The notes under the pieces are model-generated. The model did not search any database and had not been told where the DNA came from. It saw only the letters and a program-made list of their open reading frames with translations. This document shows positions 18,999 through 28,310 of a stretch of DNA of 64,000 nucleotides, in pieces; the first letter of the stretch is position 1, and each line of letters begins with the position of its first letter. Source of the DNA: Stella humosa (lineage in GTDB: Bacteria > Pseudomonadota > Alphaproteobacteria > ATCC43930 > Allostellaceae); the NCBI RefSeq assembly GCF_006738645.1, contig NZ_AP019700.1:3640001-3704000 (forward strand), read 5' to 3'. The position numbers and the translations under genes are program-made.

Positions 18999-19870
18999 TG
19001 GCCATGGCCGGATCGGCACGCGTCGCCGCGTCCGAACGGCGGGCGGCGCTGGGCGCCTTCCTGCTGACGGCGCCCGGCATGATCTTCCTCGGCCTGCTGT
19101 TCGCTGTGCCGCTGCTGCAGCTCTTCGCCCTCAGCGTCGAGGGCGGCACCACGGAATGGTACGCCAAGGTCTTCGCCGACGGCCTCTACACCACCATCTT
19201 CCTGCGCACCTTCCAGATCGCCTTGATGGTGACGGCGGCCGCCCTGCTGATCGGCTATCCCGTCGCCTTCTTCCTGGCCACCACCACGCCCGGCTGGCGG
19301 GCGCTGGGCTTCGCGCTCGTCATGCTGCCGTTCTGGACCAGCGTCCTGGTGCGCACCTATGCCTGGATGATCATCCTCGGTCGCAACGGCATCGTGAACC
19401 GCTTCCTCATCGACTACGGCTTCATCGACCGCCCGCTGACGCTGCTCAACACGCGTTTTGCCGTCGTCCTGGGCATGGTCCACGTCATGCTGCCCTTCAT
19501 GATCCTGCCGCTCTACAGCGCGATCGCCCGCGTCGACCCCGACTTTGCGCGCGCCGCGCGCGGCATGGGCGCGTCCCGGTTCCAGATCTTCCGGCGGATC
19601 TACCTGCCGCTGACGCTGCATGGCGTGGTGGCCGGCGTGACGCTCGTCTTCGTCGTCTCGCTCGGCTTCTACATCACGCCCGCCCTGCTGGGCGGCGGCA
19701 AGGTGACGATGATCGCCATGGTGATCGAGCAGCAGGTGCGCGAGTTCCTGGCCTGGAACTTTGCCGGCGCCTTGTCGGCCGTGCTGCTGGCGATCACGCT
19801 GGCGGTGTTCTGGCTGCTGAACCGCTGGGTGGCGGCGCGCGTGCCACCCGCCGCCGGCCAGGGGCGCTGA
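18998..19870 (+). CDS. ABC transporter permease, PotB-like
   Basis: 290-residue inner-membrane permease with six predicted membrane helices. The EAA loop that docks on the ATPase is ARAARGMGASRFQIFRRIYL near residue 185, and the N-terminal half has the LLTAPGMIFLGLLFAVPLL first helix typical of PotB proteins. It pairs with the PotC-like permease encoded 3 nt downstream. Coupled to the ATPase gene by TGATG overlap. Confidence 0.92.
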   Translation: MAMAGSARVAASERRAALGAFLLTAPGMIFLGLLFAVPLLQLFALSVEGGTTEWYAKVFADGLYTTIFLRTFQIALMVTAAALLIGYPVAFFLATTTPGWRALGFALVMLPFWTSVLVRTYAWMIILGRNGIVNRFLIDYGFIDRPLTLLNTRFAVVLGMVHVMLPFMILPLYSAIARVDPDFARAARGMGASRFQIFRRIYLPLTLHGVVAGVTLVFVVSLGFYITPALLGGGKVTMIAMVIEQQVREFLAWNFAGALSAVLLAITLAVFWLLNRWVAARVPPAAGQGR

Positions 19871-19873
19871 GCC

Positions 19874-20686
19874 ATGGCCACCCGCCGCCGCGCCCGCCGC
19901 GATCCCGCCCGCATCCTGCTGCGCAGCTTCGCCGCCATCGTCTTCCTGTTCCTGATGCTGCCGCTGGTGGTCGTTTTCCCGATCTCGTTCAGCGCCGGCA
20001 GCTATCTGCGCTTTCCGCCGCCCGGCTTCTCGATGCAGTGGTACCTGCGCTACTGGAACGACCCGATCTGGATCGATGCCACCATCCAGAGCCTGCAGGT
20101 CGGTGCCGCCACCACCGTGCTGGCGCTGGCCATCGGCATTCCGCTGGCGTTCGGGCTGACGCGCGCCCGCTTCTTCGGGCGCGGCGCCATCGAGCAGTCG
20201 ATCTCCGCGCCGATGATCGTGCCGCACATCGTGCTGTCGATCGCGATCTACGGCCTCTTCTCGAACCTGGGGCTGATCGGCGAGTGGTACGGCATCGCCA
20301 TCGCCCACACCGTGCTGGCCCTGCCCTTCGTCGTCATCGTGCTGGTGGCGGGCCTGCGCAACTTCGACCTCAACCTGGAACTGGCCGCGCGCGGCATGGG
20401 CGCGAGCCGGGTGCAGGCGATCCGCCGCGTGACCCTGCCGATGGTGGCGCCCAGCGTCTATTCGGCGGCCTTCCTCGCCTTCATCACCTCCTTCGACGAA
20501 CTGGTCGTGGCGATGTTCCTGTCGGGCGCCAACATGACCCTGCCGAAGAAGATGTTCGACAACATCCTGACCGAGATCGAGCCCACCGTGGCCGCGGTCT
20601 CGGCCCTGAAGATCACCTTCATCGGCCTGCTCCTGCTGCTGTCGCTGCGCTTCCGCAAGGCGACCGACGCGCCGATGGCGCACTGA
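19874..20686 (+). CDS. ABC transporter permease, PotC-like
   Basis: 270-residue second permease of the importer, six membrane helices. Its EAA loop is LAARGMGASRVQAIRRVTLP near residue 172, followed by SFDELVVAMFLSG, a motif characteristic of PotC/YdcV-type subunits. The basic N-terminus (MATRRRARRDPAR) faces the cytoplasm. It completes a binding protein-ATPase-permease-permease set. Confidence 0.92.
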   Translation: MATRRRARRDPARILLRSFAAIVFLFLMLPLVVVFPISFSAGSYLRFPPPGFSMQWYLRYWNDPIWIDATIQSLQVGAATTVLALAIGIPLAFGLTRARFFGRGAIEQSISAPMIVPHIVLSIAIYGLFSNLGLIGEWYGIAIAHTVLALPFVVIVLVAGLRNFDLNLELAARGMGASRVQAIRRVTLPMVAPSVYSAAFLAFITSFDELVVAMFLSGANMTLPKKMFDNILTEIEPTVAAVSALKITFIGLLLLLSLRFRKATDAPMAH

Positions 20687-20735
20687 GCAGGCCCCGCTCT
20701 TCCCCTCCCTCGCCCCAACCTCCGAGGTTCCTGCC

Positions 20736-22052
20736 ATGTCCGGCGGCGACGTCTTCCATCGCGACTTCAAGCCTGCCCCCTACTGGTGGGAAGCCTTCAC
20801 CCCGACGCCCGGGCCCATCGTGGACGTGCCCAGGACCAGCCGCGTCGTCATCGTCGGCGCCGGCTATGCCGGCATCTCGACCGCGATCGAGCTTGCCAAT
20901 GCCGGTATCGAGGCCACCGTGCTGGAGGCGCGCGAGCCCGGCTGGGGCGCCAGCACGCGCTCTGGCGGGGCGGTCAGCGGCGGCGTCAATGTCGGCAAGA
21001 GCTTCAGCGGCCGCACCTTCCAGGGCACGCCCGAGCAGATCACGGGCGTGTTGAATTCCGCCGCCGACGCCTTCTCGCTGATCGAGACCATCATCGAGCG
21101 CGAGAAGATCGACTGCTTCTGGGAAAAGCGCGGCCGCTTCGTCGGCGCCTGGACGCCCGCCCACTATGCCAAGCAGGCGGCCCGGGTGGAGACGCTGAAT
21201 GCCGGCGCCAAGTCCGGCAGCTACATGGTCCCGCGCGAGCGCCAGCGCGAGGAGATGGCGTCGGACTATTATTACGGCGGCATGGTGGTGGAGCGCTCTG
21301 CCAAGCTGCACCCGGCGCTCTACTACAAGGGCCTGCTGGAGGCCGCCCGGCGGCGGGGCGTCACCATCTGTTCCCAGGCCCCGGTCGAGCGCATCACGCG
21401 CCAGGGCAGCGGCTGGGTCGTGCAGACTGGCCGCGGCACGGTCGAGGCGGGCGACGTGGTGATCGCCACGAACGGCTATACCGGCGACGCCACGCCGAAG
21501 CTGAAGCGACGCATCATCCCCGTCGCCAGCCACATCATCGCCACCGAGGAACTGCCGCCCGACCTGGCGCAGTCCCTGATCCCCAAGGGCCGGACCCTGT
21601 CCGACACCCGCCGCGTCCTCTGCTACTACCGCATGTCGCCGGACAACAAGCGGGTGATCTTCGGCGGCCGCGCGCGCTTCACCGCCGTCACGCCGGAGAC
21701 GGCCGCCCCCATCCTGCACGGCTTCATGACCGACCGCTTCCCGCAACTGAAGGGCACGAAAGTCACCCACGCCTGGAACGGCAACGTCGCCTTCACCTTC
21801 GATGCCCTGCCCCATACCGGCCGCGAGGACGGGATGCACTATGCGCTGGGCTGCAACGGCAGCGGCGTCGCCATGATGACCTATCTGGGGTACCAGACCG
21901 CGCGCCGCATCGTCGGCGGCGCCAACCAGCCCTGCGGCTTCGAGCTGCCGGAGTTCCCCGACCATCCGCTCTATTTCGGCAATCCGTGGTTCCTGCCGGT
22001 GGTGGGCGGCTACTACCGCTTCCGCGACTGGTACGACCGGCGGGCCGCCTGA
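20736..22052 (+). CDS. FAD-dependent amine oxidoreductase, PuuB/DadA-like
   Basis: A 438-residue DAO-type flavoprotein. The Rossmann FAD motif VVIVGAGYAGISTAIELANAG begins near residue 38 (shown in part), followed by LEAREPGWGASTRSGG and a C-terminal FAD segment ALGCNGSGVAMMTYLG. The N-terminal Trp/Tyr-rich stretch (PAPYWWEAFTP) is typical of gamma-glutamylputrescine oxidase (PuuB)-like enzymes that oxidise secondary or primary amines. Placed 49 nt after a polyamine-type importer and in the same direction, it probably oxidises the imported substrate. Exact substrate unknown. Confidence 0.85.
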   Translation: MSGGDVFHRDFKPAPYWWEAFTPTPGPIVDVPRTSRVVIVGAGYAGISTAIELANAGIEATVLEAREPGWGASTRSGGAVSGGVNVGKSFSGRTFQGTPEQITGVLNSAADAFSLIETIIEREKIDCFWEKRGRFVGAWTPAHYAKQAARVETLNAGAKSGSYMVPRERQREEMASDYYYGGMVVERSAKLHPALYYKGLLEAARRRGVTICSQAPVERITRQGSGWVVQTGRGTVEAGDVVIATNGYTGDATPKLKRRIIPVASHIIATEELPPDLAQSLIPKGRTLSDTRRVLCYYRMSPDNKRVIFGGRARFTAVTPETAAPILHGFMTDRFPQLKGTKVTHAWNGNVAFTFDALPHTGREDGMHYALGCNGSGVAMMTYLGYQTARRIVGGANQPCGFELPEFPDHPLYFGNPWFLPVVGGYYRFRDWYDRRAA

Positions 22053-22053
22053 G

Positions 22054-23619
22054 GTGGCGCTGGAACCGCTCGCCACGCTTGACGGCCGGCGCTTCGACGT
22101 CGCCGTCATCGGTGCCGGGGTCAACGGCGCCAGTGCCGCCCAGCATCTCCAGGCGGCCGGGTATACGACGCTGCTGGTGGACAAGGGCGATTTCGGCGCC
22201 GGCTCCAGCAGCCGGTCGAGCCGCATCCTCGGCAACGGCCTGCGCTACCTGGCGCCCGGCCGGTCGATGTGGGATTTCGTGCGCCACCCCTCCCGCTTCC
22301 GCACCGCCTGTCGCATGGCCAGCTATGCGCTGGCCAGCCGGACGCAGATGGTCGAGGAGACGGGCGAGCGGGTGCGCGCGATCAACTTCTGCTACCCGAT
22401 CTACAGCGACAGCCAGTACGCGCCCTGGCAGATCCGGGCGGCCTTCGGCCTGCTGGGCGTGCTGAACCGCGGCGGCACCTCGCTCGGCTATCGCATGGTG
22501 CCGGCGGCCGAGGCGCTGGCCATGCCGCTGGTGCGCTGGATCCGCACGCCCGACAAGCTGCGCTCGGTGGCCCTCCACCACCAGTACCAGTTCGACTGGC
22601 CGGAGCGGGTCGTGCTCGACACCGCCTTCGATGCCGCCCGCATGGGGGCCGAGGTGCGCAACTACACCGCCGTCCGCGGGCTGGAGCGGTTGTCGCCCGG
22701 CGGCTGGCGCATCGGCCTGGCCGACGCCGCAGATCGCGGCCACGGCATCGGTCAGGCCACGGTCCAGGCGGCCATGGTCATCAACGCCGCCGGCATCTGG
22801 ATCGACCGGGTGAACGGCCTGGGCAAGCCCGGCGCGAAGCGGCGGATCACCGGCACCAAGGGCGTTCATATCGCCGTCCGCCTGCCGCCGGAATGCCAGG
22901 ACTATTGCGTCGTCAGCCTGAACCGCGACAACGAGCAGATCTACTGCGTGCCGTGGCGCGGTGGGCTGCACTACATCGGCCCGACCGAGTCCCTCTATGA
23001 CGGCGACCCGGACGACATCCGCCCGACCGAGCCCGAGATCGAGTGGCTGCTGGAGGAGTTCGCCCACCTGGTGCCGGGCGCCGGCATCCGCCGCCAGGAC
23101 GTGCGCTATGCCTGGGCCGGCGTGCGCCCACTGACCCACGACCCGGCCATGCCCAAGGGCAACCGGTCGCGCCGCATCCACGACCAGGCGGACGATGGCA
23201 TGGACGGCATGCTGTCGATCACCGCCGGCCCGATCATGAGCCACCGGGTGGCCGGCCGCGACCTGGCCGCTGCCGTCGCCGGCCGCATCCGTCCGTCGGC
23301 TGCCCCGCAGCCACTGTCCTATGCCGCCCGCGCCCTGCCCGACGAACCGGGATCGCCGGCCGTCCTGAACCAGGAGCCGGGCATCAGCATCGCCCAGCTC
23401 CGCCATGCCGCCCGGACCGAGCAGCCGCACGACCTGGTCGACCTGCTGTTCCGCCGCGTCGGCCTGGGCTGGGGCGACAGCATGGCGCGCGAGGGGGCTG
23501 CCACGGCAGCCCACGCGGTGGCCGACATCCTGGGCTGGGACGAGGCGCGGATCGCCCGGGAAGTGGCCGGATATCGCGACTATCTCGACCGCATGCACCT
23601 GCTGCGCGAGGCAGGCTGA
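22054..23619 (+). CDS. FAD-dependent oxidoreductase, GlpD-like
   Basis: A 521-residue flavoprotein starting at a GTG 1 nt after the preceding stop. The FAD-binding motif DVAVIGAGVNGASAAQHLQA is followed by VDKGDFGAGSSSRSSRILGN and GLRYL, the glycerol-3-phosphate dehydrogenase (GlpD) signature region, then NAAGIWIDRVNGL, GTKGVHIAVRLP and the active-site-like YIGPTESLYDGDPDDI. The C-terminal helical domain is present. GlpD proper is one option; in this operon it may act on an amine- or choline-derived alcohol instead. No glycerol genes are near. Confidence 0.82.
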   Translation: MALEPLATLDGRRFDVAVIGAGVNGASAAQHLQAAGYTTLLVDKGDFGAGSSSRSSRILGNGLRYLAPGRSMWDFVRHPSRFRTACRMASYALASRTQMVEETGERVRAINFCYPIYSDSQYAPWQIRAAFGLLGVLNRGGTSLGYRMVPAAEALAMPLVRWIRTPDKLRSVALHHQYQFDWPERVVLDTAFDAARMGAEVRNYTAVRGLERLSPGGWRIGLADAADRGHGIGQATVQAAMVINAAGIWIDRVNGLGKPGAKRRITGTKGVHIAVRLPPECQDYCVVSLNRDNEQIYCVPWRGGLHYIGPTESLYDGDPDDIRPTEPEIEWLLEEFAHLVPGAGIRRQDVRYAWAGVRPLTHDPAMPKGNRSRRIHDQADDGMDGMLSITAGPIMSHRVAGRDLAAAVAGRIRPSAAPQPLSYAARALPDEPGSPAVLNQEPGISIAQLRHAARTEQPHDLVDLLFRRVGLGWGDSMAREGAATAAHAVADILGWDEARIAREVAGYRDYLDRMHLLREAG

Positions 23620-23623
23620 GGGG

Positions 23624-24721
23624 TCAGCCCGCCAGCGCCGGCAGGATCACCTCCCGCACCAAGTTGGTCGGCGGCCGCCACTGTTCCGGCTGGTCGTAGT
23701 TGCCGGCGGTGATGGCCACCACCAGGTCGATCCCCGGCCAGACGAACAGGCGCTGCCCGCCATTGCCGATGGCGCCGCGCCAGAAGCCGCCCGCCTCGAA
23801 GCGGCCGAGATACCAGTGGTAGCCGTAGCCGCGGCCATCCTCCAGCCGTGCCCGCGGCTGGAAGCTGGCCGCCAGCCAGTCGGCCGGGACCACCTGCCGG
23901 CCACCCGCCTGCCCCTTGGCCAGGATCATCCGGCCGATCCGCGCAAGGTCGCGCGGCACCATGCGCAGGCCGGACGCCGCCGACGGCGTGCCGTCATGCC
24001 CGCGCGTCCATTGCGTCGCCCCGATGCCGAGCGGGTCGAACAGCGCGGCCCGGGCGAAATCCGGCAGTGCCTGGCCGGTGCCGCGCTCGATCAGGCGGCC
24101 GAGCAGCGTCGTCGCGCCGCCATTGTAGGTCCAGTGCTGCCCCGGCTCGGCCAGGATCGGCCGGTCCAGCACGAAGCGGTAGCGGTCGGCCGCCATCTCC
24201 ATGGCGATCTCGCTGTTGGCGGCACTGGTATAGGGCAGGCTCTCGTTCCATTCGGTCCCGAGCGTCATGGTCAGGACATGGCCGACCGTCAGCCGCGCCC
24301 GTGCCGGGTCGGCCGCCAGGTCGGGATATTCGGGGAACTGCGCCAGCAGCGGCTGGTCGGGCGCCGGGACCATGCCGCGGTCGAGCGCGATGCCATAGAG
24401 CAGCCCGACGATGCTCTTGGTCACCGAGCGGAGGTCGTGCAGCGTGTCCGGCCCGAACGCGATCTCGCCCAGGGGCGTGCCCCAACTGGCATCCGGCCCG
24501 CGAAAGTAGCGTTCGAAGAAGATGCGCCCGCCGCGCAGCGCCACGATGCCGTGCAGCCCATCCAGCCGCCCGGCCGCCTGCGCGGCCGCGAGCCGCTGGT
24601 CGAGGTCCGGCTGAAAGCCGGCAGCCGCCGGCGAGACGGTCTCCAGCGCCGTGGCGGATGCGGTGGTTCCGGTCATCAAGGCGGCTCCGGCTAGGGTCAG
24701 GATCTGGCGGCGCGTCGGCAT
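23624..24721 (-). CDS. Serine hydrolase, beta-lactamase class C family
   Basis: A 365-residue secreted hydrolase. N-terminal MPTRRQILTLAGAALMTG is a Tat-like or Sec signal. The catalytic SxxK box is SVTK in DLRSVTKSIVGLLYG near residue 100; the YNG in HWTYNGGATTLLGRL is the second element; HWYLGRF and GNGGQRLFVWP form the third region. Family members act as esterases, peptidases or beta-lactamases, usually in the periplasm. GGAG lies about 7 nt before the ATG. It converges on the GlpD-like gene with a 4-nt gap. Substrate unknown. Confidence 0.85.
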   Translation of the reverse strand: MPTRRQILTLAGAALMTGTTASATALETVSPAAAGFQPDLDQRLAAAQAAGRLDGLHGIVALRGGRIFFERYFRGPDASWGTPLGEIAFGPDTLHDLRSVTKSIVGLLYGIALDRGMVPAPDQPLLAQFPEYPDLAADPARARLTVGHVLTMTLGTEWNESLPYTSAANSEIAMEMAADRYRFVLDRPILAEPGQHWTYNGGATTLLGRLIERGTGQALPDFARAALFDPLGIGATQWTRGHDGTPSAASGLRMVPRDLARIGRMILAKGQAGGRQVVPADWLAASFQPRARLEDGRGYGYHWYLGRFEAGGFWRGAIGNGGQRLFVWPGIDLVVAITAGNYDQPEQWRPPTNLVREVILPALAG

Positions 24722-24869
24722 TCCCGTCTCCGATCGAACGTCCCAGCGTAGCCGACCGGCCTTTGCCGCGCTTGCGGATATGCGGGGGAGAACGGCCATT
24801 TTGGCCCTGGCCAGCCGCGCCCAGGCGGCTATCATCGGCGCCAAACCATCCCGGCGGGGCAATACCATC

Positions 24870-26477
24870 ATGGCGGCAGAAGAATACGGCGCGGGTTCCG
24901 GCGTCGGCGAGGAACGCATCCGCAAGCTGAACGCCGCGGGCCTGCCCGCGGTGGAAAAGGCGACGAGTCGCGACCGTGGCGCCGGGCCGTTCGGCCGGCT
25001 GGTCCTGCGCGGTGCCACCATCATCGACGGCACCGGCGCGCCGCCGATCAGCCCCGTCGACATCGTCGTCGAGCAGGGCCGGATCACCGCCATCGAGAAG
25101 GTGGGCCTGCCGCGCCGCCTGTCGCGCGACGCCCTGCGGCCCGCGGCCGGCGACCACGAGATCGACTGCACCGGCAAGTATGTGACGCCGGGCTTCATCG
25201 ACTGCCACGGCCATGTCGGCACGCCCTACCACGCCATGTCGGGGCCGATGGCCCCGGCCGACTATGTCTACAAGCTGTGGCTGGCGCACGGCGTCACCAC
25301 GGTGCGCGAGATGGGCTGCCTGAACGGGCTCGCCTGGACGCTGGACCAGCGCGACCGGGCGGCCCGGCACGAAATCGCGGCGCCGCGGATGGTGGCCTAC
25401 GCCTACTTCCCGGCCGTCAACGACATGATCAAGACCATCCACACGCCGGACCAGGCGCGGAGCTGGCTGCAGGCGGTGAAGGCGCTGGGCGCCGACGGCA
25501 TCAAGTTCTTCGGCGCCCCGCCGCAGATCATGGAGGCCGCCCTCGACGAGTGCCGCAAGGTCGGGCTGCGCTCGGGCTGTCATCACGCCCAGCAGGCCGT
25601 GACCCGCATGAGCACGATGACGACGGCGCGCTGGGGCCTCGGCAGCCAGGAGCATTATTACGGCCTGGCGGAATCCCTGTTCGAGAACCGGGTGATCCAG
25701 GACTACACGCCCGACTACGACTATGGGGACGAGTATTTCCGCTTCGCGTTTGCCGGCCAGACCTTCCGCCAGGCGGCCCAGCCCGGCAGCGCCAAGTGGA
25801 ACGCCGTCATGGACGAGTTCCTGGAGCTGGGCTTCTCGTTCGTGCCGACCTTCTCGATCTACGACGCCAACCGCGACCTGATGCGCACCAGGCGGGCCGA
25901 CTGGCACCGCGACTACACCTGGGCTGGCCTGTGGAACTACTACCAGCCCGCCAGCGGCGGCCATGGCAGCTACTGGCACCGCTGGTCGACCAGCAACGAG
26001 GTCGACTGGAAGCAGAACTACCGGCTGTGGATGCAGTTCATCAACGAGTTCAAGAACCGCGGCGGCCGGGTCTGCACCGGGTCGGATTCGGGCTTCATCT
26101 TCCAGACGTTCGGCTTCGGCTACATCCGCGAGCTGGAGCTGCTGCAGGAGGCGGGATTCACGCCGCTGGAGGTGCTGCGCGCGGCCACCATCCAGGGCGC
26201 CGAGCTGCTGGGCTTGCAGGAGGAGACCGGCAGCATCGAGGTCGGCAAGTCGGCCGACCTCTTGATCCACGACCAGAACCCGCTGGCGGACTTCAAGCTG
26301 CTCTACGCCACCGGCGCCATGCGCCTGAACGAGGAGACGCGGCAGGTCGAGTGGCCGCGGGTGCTGCGCTACACCATCCGCGGCGGCGTCATCTACGACG
26401 TGGAGGAACTGCTGGCCGACGTGCGGGAGATGGTGGCCGGCAGCCGAGCCGCCTCGCCCGAGCTGCCGGTGCCCTGA
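24870..26477 (+). CDS. Amidohydrolase family protein
   Basis: A 535-residue metal-dependent hydrolase. The N-terminal beta-sandwich leads to the strand VTPGFIDCHGHVG whose HxH binds the metal; SGCHHAQQAV and CTGSDSGF provide the later histidine and aspartate ligands, and the end shows the usual AAT-xG-AE-LGL (AATIQGAELLGL) and GSIEVGKSADLLIHD. Start at 24870 (MAAEEYG) is the best placed ATG but its ribosome site is weak. The CobW-type GTPase starts 8 nt downstream and may load its metal. Substrate not readable. Confidence 0.88.
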   Translation: MAAEEYGAGSGVGEERIRKLNAAGLPAVEKATSRDRGAGPFGRLVLRGATIIDGTGAPPISPVDIVVEQGRITAIEKVGLPRRLSRDALRPAAGDHEIDCTGKYVTPGFIDCHGHVGTPYHAMSGPMAPADYVYKLWLAHGVTTVREMGCLNGLAWTLDQRDRAARHEIAAPRMVAYAYFPAVNDMIKTIHTPDQARSWLQAVKALGADGIKFFGAPPQIMEAALDECRKVGLRSGCHHAQQAVTRMSTMTTARWGLGSQEHYYGLAESLFENRVIQDYTPDYDYGDEYFRFAFAGQTFRQAAQPGSAKWNAVMDEFLELGFSFVPTFSIYDANRDLMRTRRADWHRDYTWAGLWNYYQPASGGHGSYWHRWSTSNEVDWKQNYRLWMQFINEFKNRGGRVCTGSDSGFIFQTFGFGYIRELELLQEAGFTPLEVLRAATIQGAELLGLQEETGSIEVGKSADLLIHDQNPLADFKLLYATGAMRLNEETRQVEWPRVLRYTIRGGVIYDVEELLADVREMVAGSRAASPELPVP

Positions 26478-26485
26478 TACCAGGG

Positions 26486-27454
26486 ATGGCCGGGACCGAC
26501 TTCCACATCCTCTGCGGCTTCCTGGGCAGCGGCAAGACGACCCTGCTGCTCGACTTCCTGGCGGGCCAGGATGCCGCCGACACCGCCGTGCTGGTGAACG
26601 ACGTCGGCCGGATCGACGTGGACGGTGCCGTCGTCGGCCGCTCGTCGACCGGCCTGCCGGTCGCCATGCTGCCCAATGGCTGCGTCTGCTGCTCGATCGG
26701 CAACGAGCTGGTCGCCAGCGTCGAGACGCTGGTGGCCGACCGCGACGACGCCGGCCTGCCGCCCTTCCGCCGGATGATCCTGGAATGCAGCGGCCTGTCG
26801 CGGCCGGGACCGATCGTCCGTTCGCTGGGCGACCTCGGCCGGCACGATTTCCGGGTGCGGGTGCTGGCGACCTTCGATGCCGGCCAGGGTGCCGCCCACG
26901 CCGTCCATTTCGAGGAAGCCGCCGCCCAACTGGCCGCCGCCCAGACCATCGTACTGAGCAAGCTCGACCTGGACGGCGCGGGGCCGGTCGAGGCCGCCGC
27001 GGCCGCTGCGCGCGCGATCAACCCCTTCGCCCGTCTGGTCGCCGAGCCCGATCGCGCCGCACGGGCGGCAGCCGCCTTCACCGGCCACGGACCAAGTGCG
27101 GCAGTCCCGCCGGCGCCGACCGTCGTCGGGCTGCGCGGCCTGCTGCACCCGCGGATCGCCGTCTTCCTCGCCACCGTCCCGCCCGGCCGCCCGTGGGAGG
27201 CGATCGCCCACTGGATCGAGGACCTGGCCGCCCGCTGCGGCGACCGGCTGCTGCGGGTGAAGGGGCTGGTCGCGGTGGCAGGCGTCGACGGGCCGGTGCT
27301 GGTCCAGGGGGTCGGCACCATCTTCTCCCCGCCCGTGCGCATGCCACCCGGCAGCGGCGGCGACCTCGGCTCGGTCGTCGTCATCGCCCACGACCTGTCG
27401 GCGGTCGACCTGGCCGCCACCTGCGCGCCTCATGGGGTGACGATCGGCCAGTAG
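26486..27454 (+). CDS. CobW/UreG-like GTPase (putative metallochaperone)
   Basis: A 322-residue COG0523-type protein. Walker A GFLGSGKTT starts at residue 11, the metal-binding CxCC motif is NGCVCCSIG near residue 65, Walker B-like LECSG follows and the guanine motif is SKLDL (variant of NKxD). These proteins deliver zinc, cobalt or iron to target enzymes. The gene lies 8 nt after a metal-dependent amidohydrolase, the obvious candidate client. The C-terminal CobW_C domain is present (LLRVKGLVAVAG). A second, different CobW-type gene is at 50381-51391. Confidence 0.86.
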   Translation: MAGTDFHILCGFLGSGKTTLLLDFLAGQDAADTAVLVNDVGRIDVDGAVVGRSSTGLPVAMLPNGCVCCSIGNELVASVETLVADRDDAGLPPFRRMILECSGLSRPGPIVRSLGDLGRHDFRVRVLATFDAGQGAAHAVHFEEAAAQLAAAQTIVLSKLDLDGAGPVEAAAAAARAINPFARLVAEPDRAARAAAAFTGHGPSAAVPPAPTVVGLRGLLHPRIAVFLATVPPGRPWEAIAHWIEDLAARCGDRLLRVKGLVAVAGVDGPVLVQGVGTIFSPPVRMPPGSGGDLGSVVVIAHDLSAVDLAATCAPHGVTIGQ

Positions 27455-27546
27455 CGATCCCATCGAATTGGCGCAGATCGTCCGCCGCCGCAAATGCCGC
27501 CGAACCTATAGTGGTGTATCCGGCACCATGCCGGCGGGAGGCGAGG

Positions 27547-28293
27547 ATGCTGAAGCGCGGTTCGACAGGGCCGGCCGTGGCCGCACTGGCCGGCAAGCTG
27601 GCCCAACTCGGCTATCACGGCGGCGCCATCACCGAGACCTTCGACGACGCCCTGGCCCGGGCGGTCAAGGCGTTCCAGATGCAGAACGCCGACAGCGCCG
27701 GCCGCCCCCTGGTGGTGGACGGCGTCGTCGGCCCGGTCACCGCCTGGGCGATCGAGCAGCGGCTGGGCAACACAGCGCCTGCTGCTGCGCCCCCCGCGCC
27801 GCCCGGGCTTGCCATGCCGGCCACCGGCGGGTCGGCCACGGCGCGTGGCGCGCTGAAGGCGGCACTGGCGGAGATGGCGGCCGGCCATGGCGAGGTCGGC
27901 GGCAACAATCTGGGCCCGCACGTCGCCCGCTACCTGAACGGCATCCTCGCGCCGCCGGCCGACTGGTGCGCCGGCTTCGTGTCCTGCTGCTTCAAGGATT
28001 GCGGCCAGCCCATGCCCTTCGCCTACACGCTGGGCGCGCGCGACGTGCTGCAGAAGATCCGCGCCAAGGGGTGGGAAATCCGCCCGACCGACGCCGACCC
28101 GCCGTTGCCGGGCGACATCATCGTCTGGTGGCGCGGCACGCCGTCGGGCTGGCAAGGCCATGTCGGCTTGGTCCATTCCTACGCCAACGGCATCGTGCGG
28201 ACGATCGAGGGCAACAAGACGCCCAAGGTGAACAGCTTCACCTACACGCTGGCCAGCATCGACCGGCTGCTGGGCTTCGGCCGGGTGCCCTGA
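27547..28293 (+). CDS. Peptidoglycan-binding/CHAP-domain protein
   Basis: A 248-residue protein with an N-terminal PG_binding_1 domain (MLKRGSTGPAVAALAGKLAQ, VDGVVGPVTAWAIEQRLG), an Ala/Pro linker near residue 85-95 and a C-terminal CHAP/NlpC-like domain in which DWCAGFVSCCF carries the nucleophilic cysteine and GHVGLVHSYANG the catalytic histidine. It would cleave peptidoglycan peptides. No signal peptide is visible, which fits a phage-endolysin-like or non-classically exported enzyme. Start supported by GGGAGG 4-6 nt upstream. Confidence 0.82.
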   Translation: MLKRGSTGPAVAALAGKLAQLGYHGGAITETFDDALARAVKAFQMQNADSAGRPLVVDGVVGPVTAWAIEQRLGNTAPAAAPPAPPGLAMPATGGSATARGALKAALAEMAAGHGEVGGNNLGPHVARYLNGILAPPADWCAGFVSCCFKDCGQPMPFAYTLGARDVLQKIRAKGWEIRPTDADPPLPGDIIVWWRGTPSGWQGHVGLVHSYANGIVRTIEGNKTPKVNSFTYTLASIDRLLGFGRVP

Positions 28294-28310
28294 TCAGCCG
28301 GGTACCCTGA

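Noticed and set aside
23624-24721. Antibiotic-resistance class C beta-lactamase
   Set aside because: It has the SxxK fold motif but not the usual AmpC YxN and KTG elements; a general serine hydrolase or esterase is the safer call.
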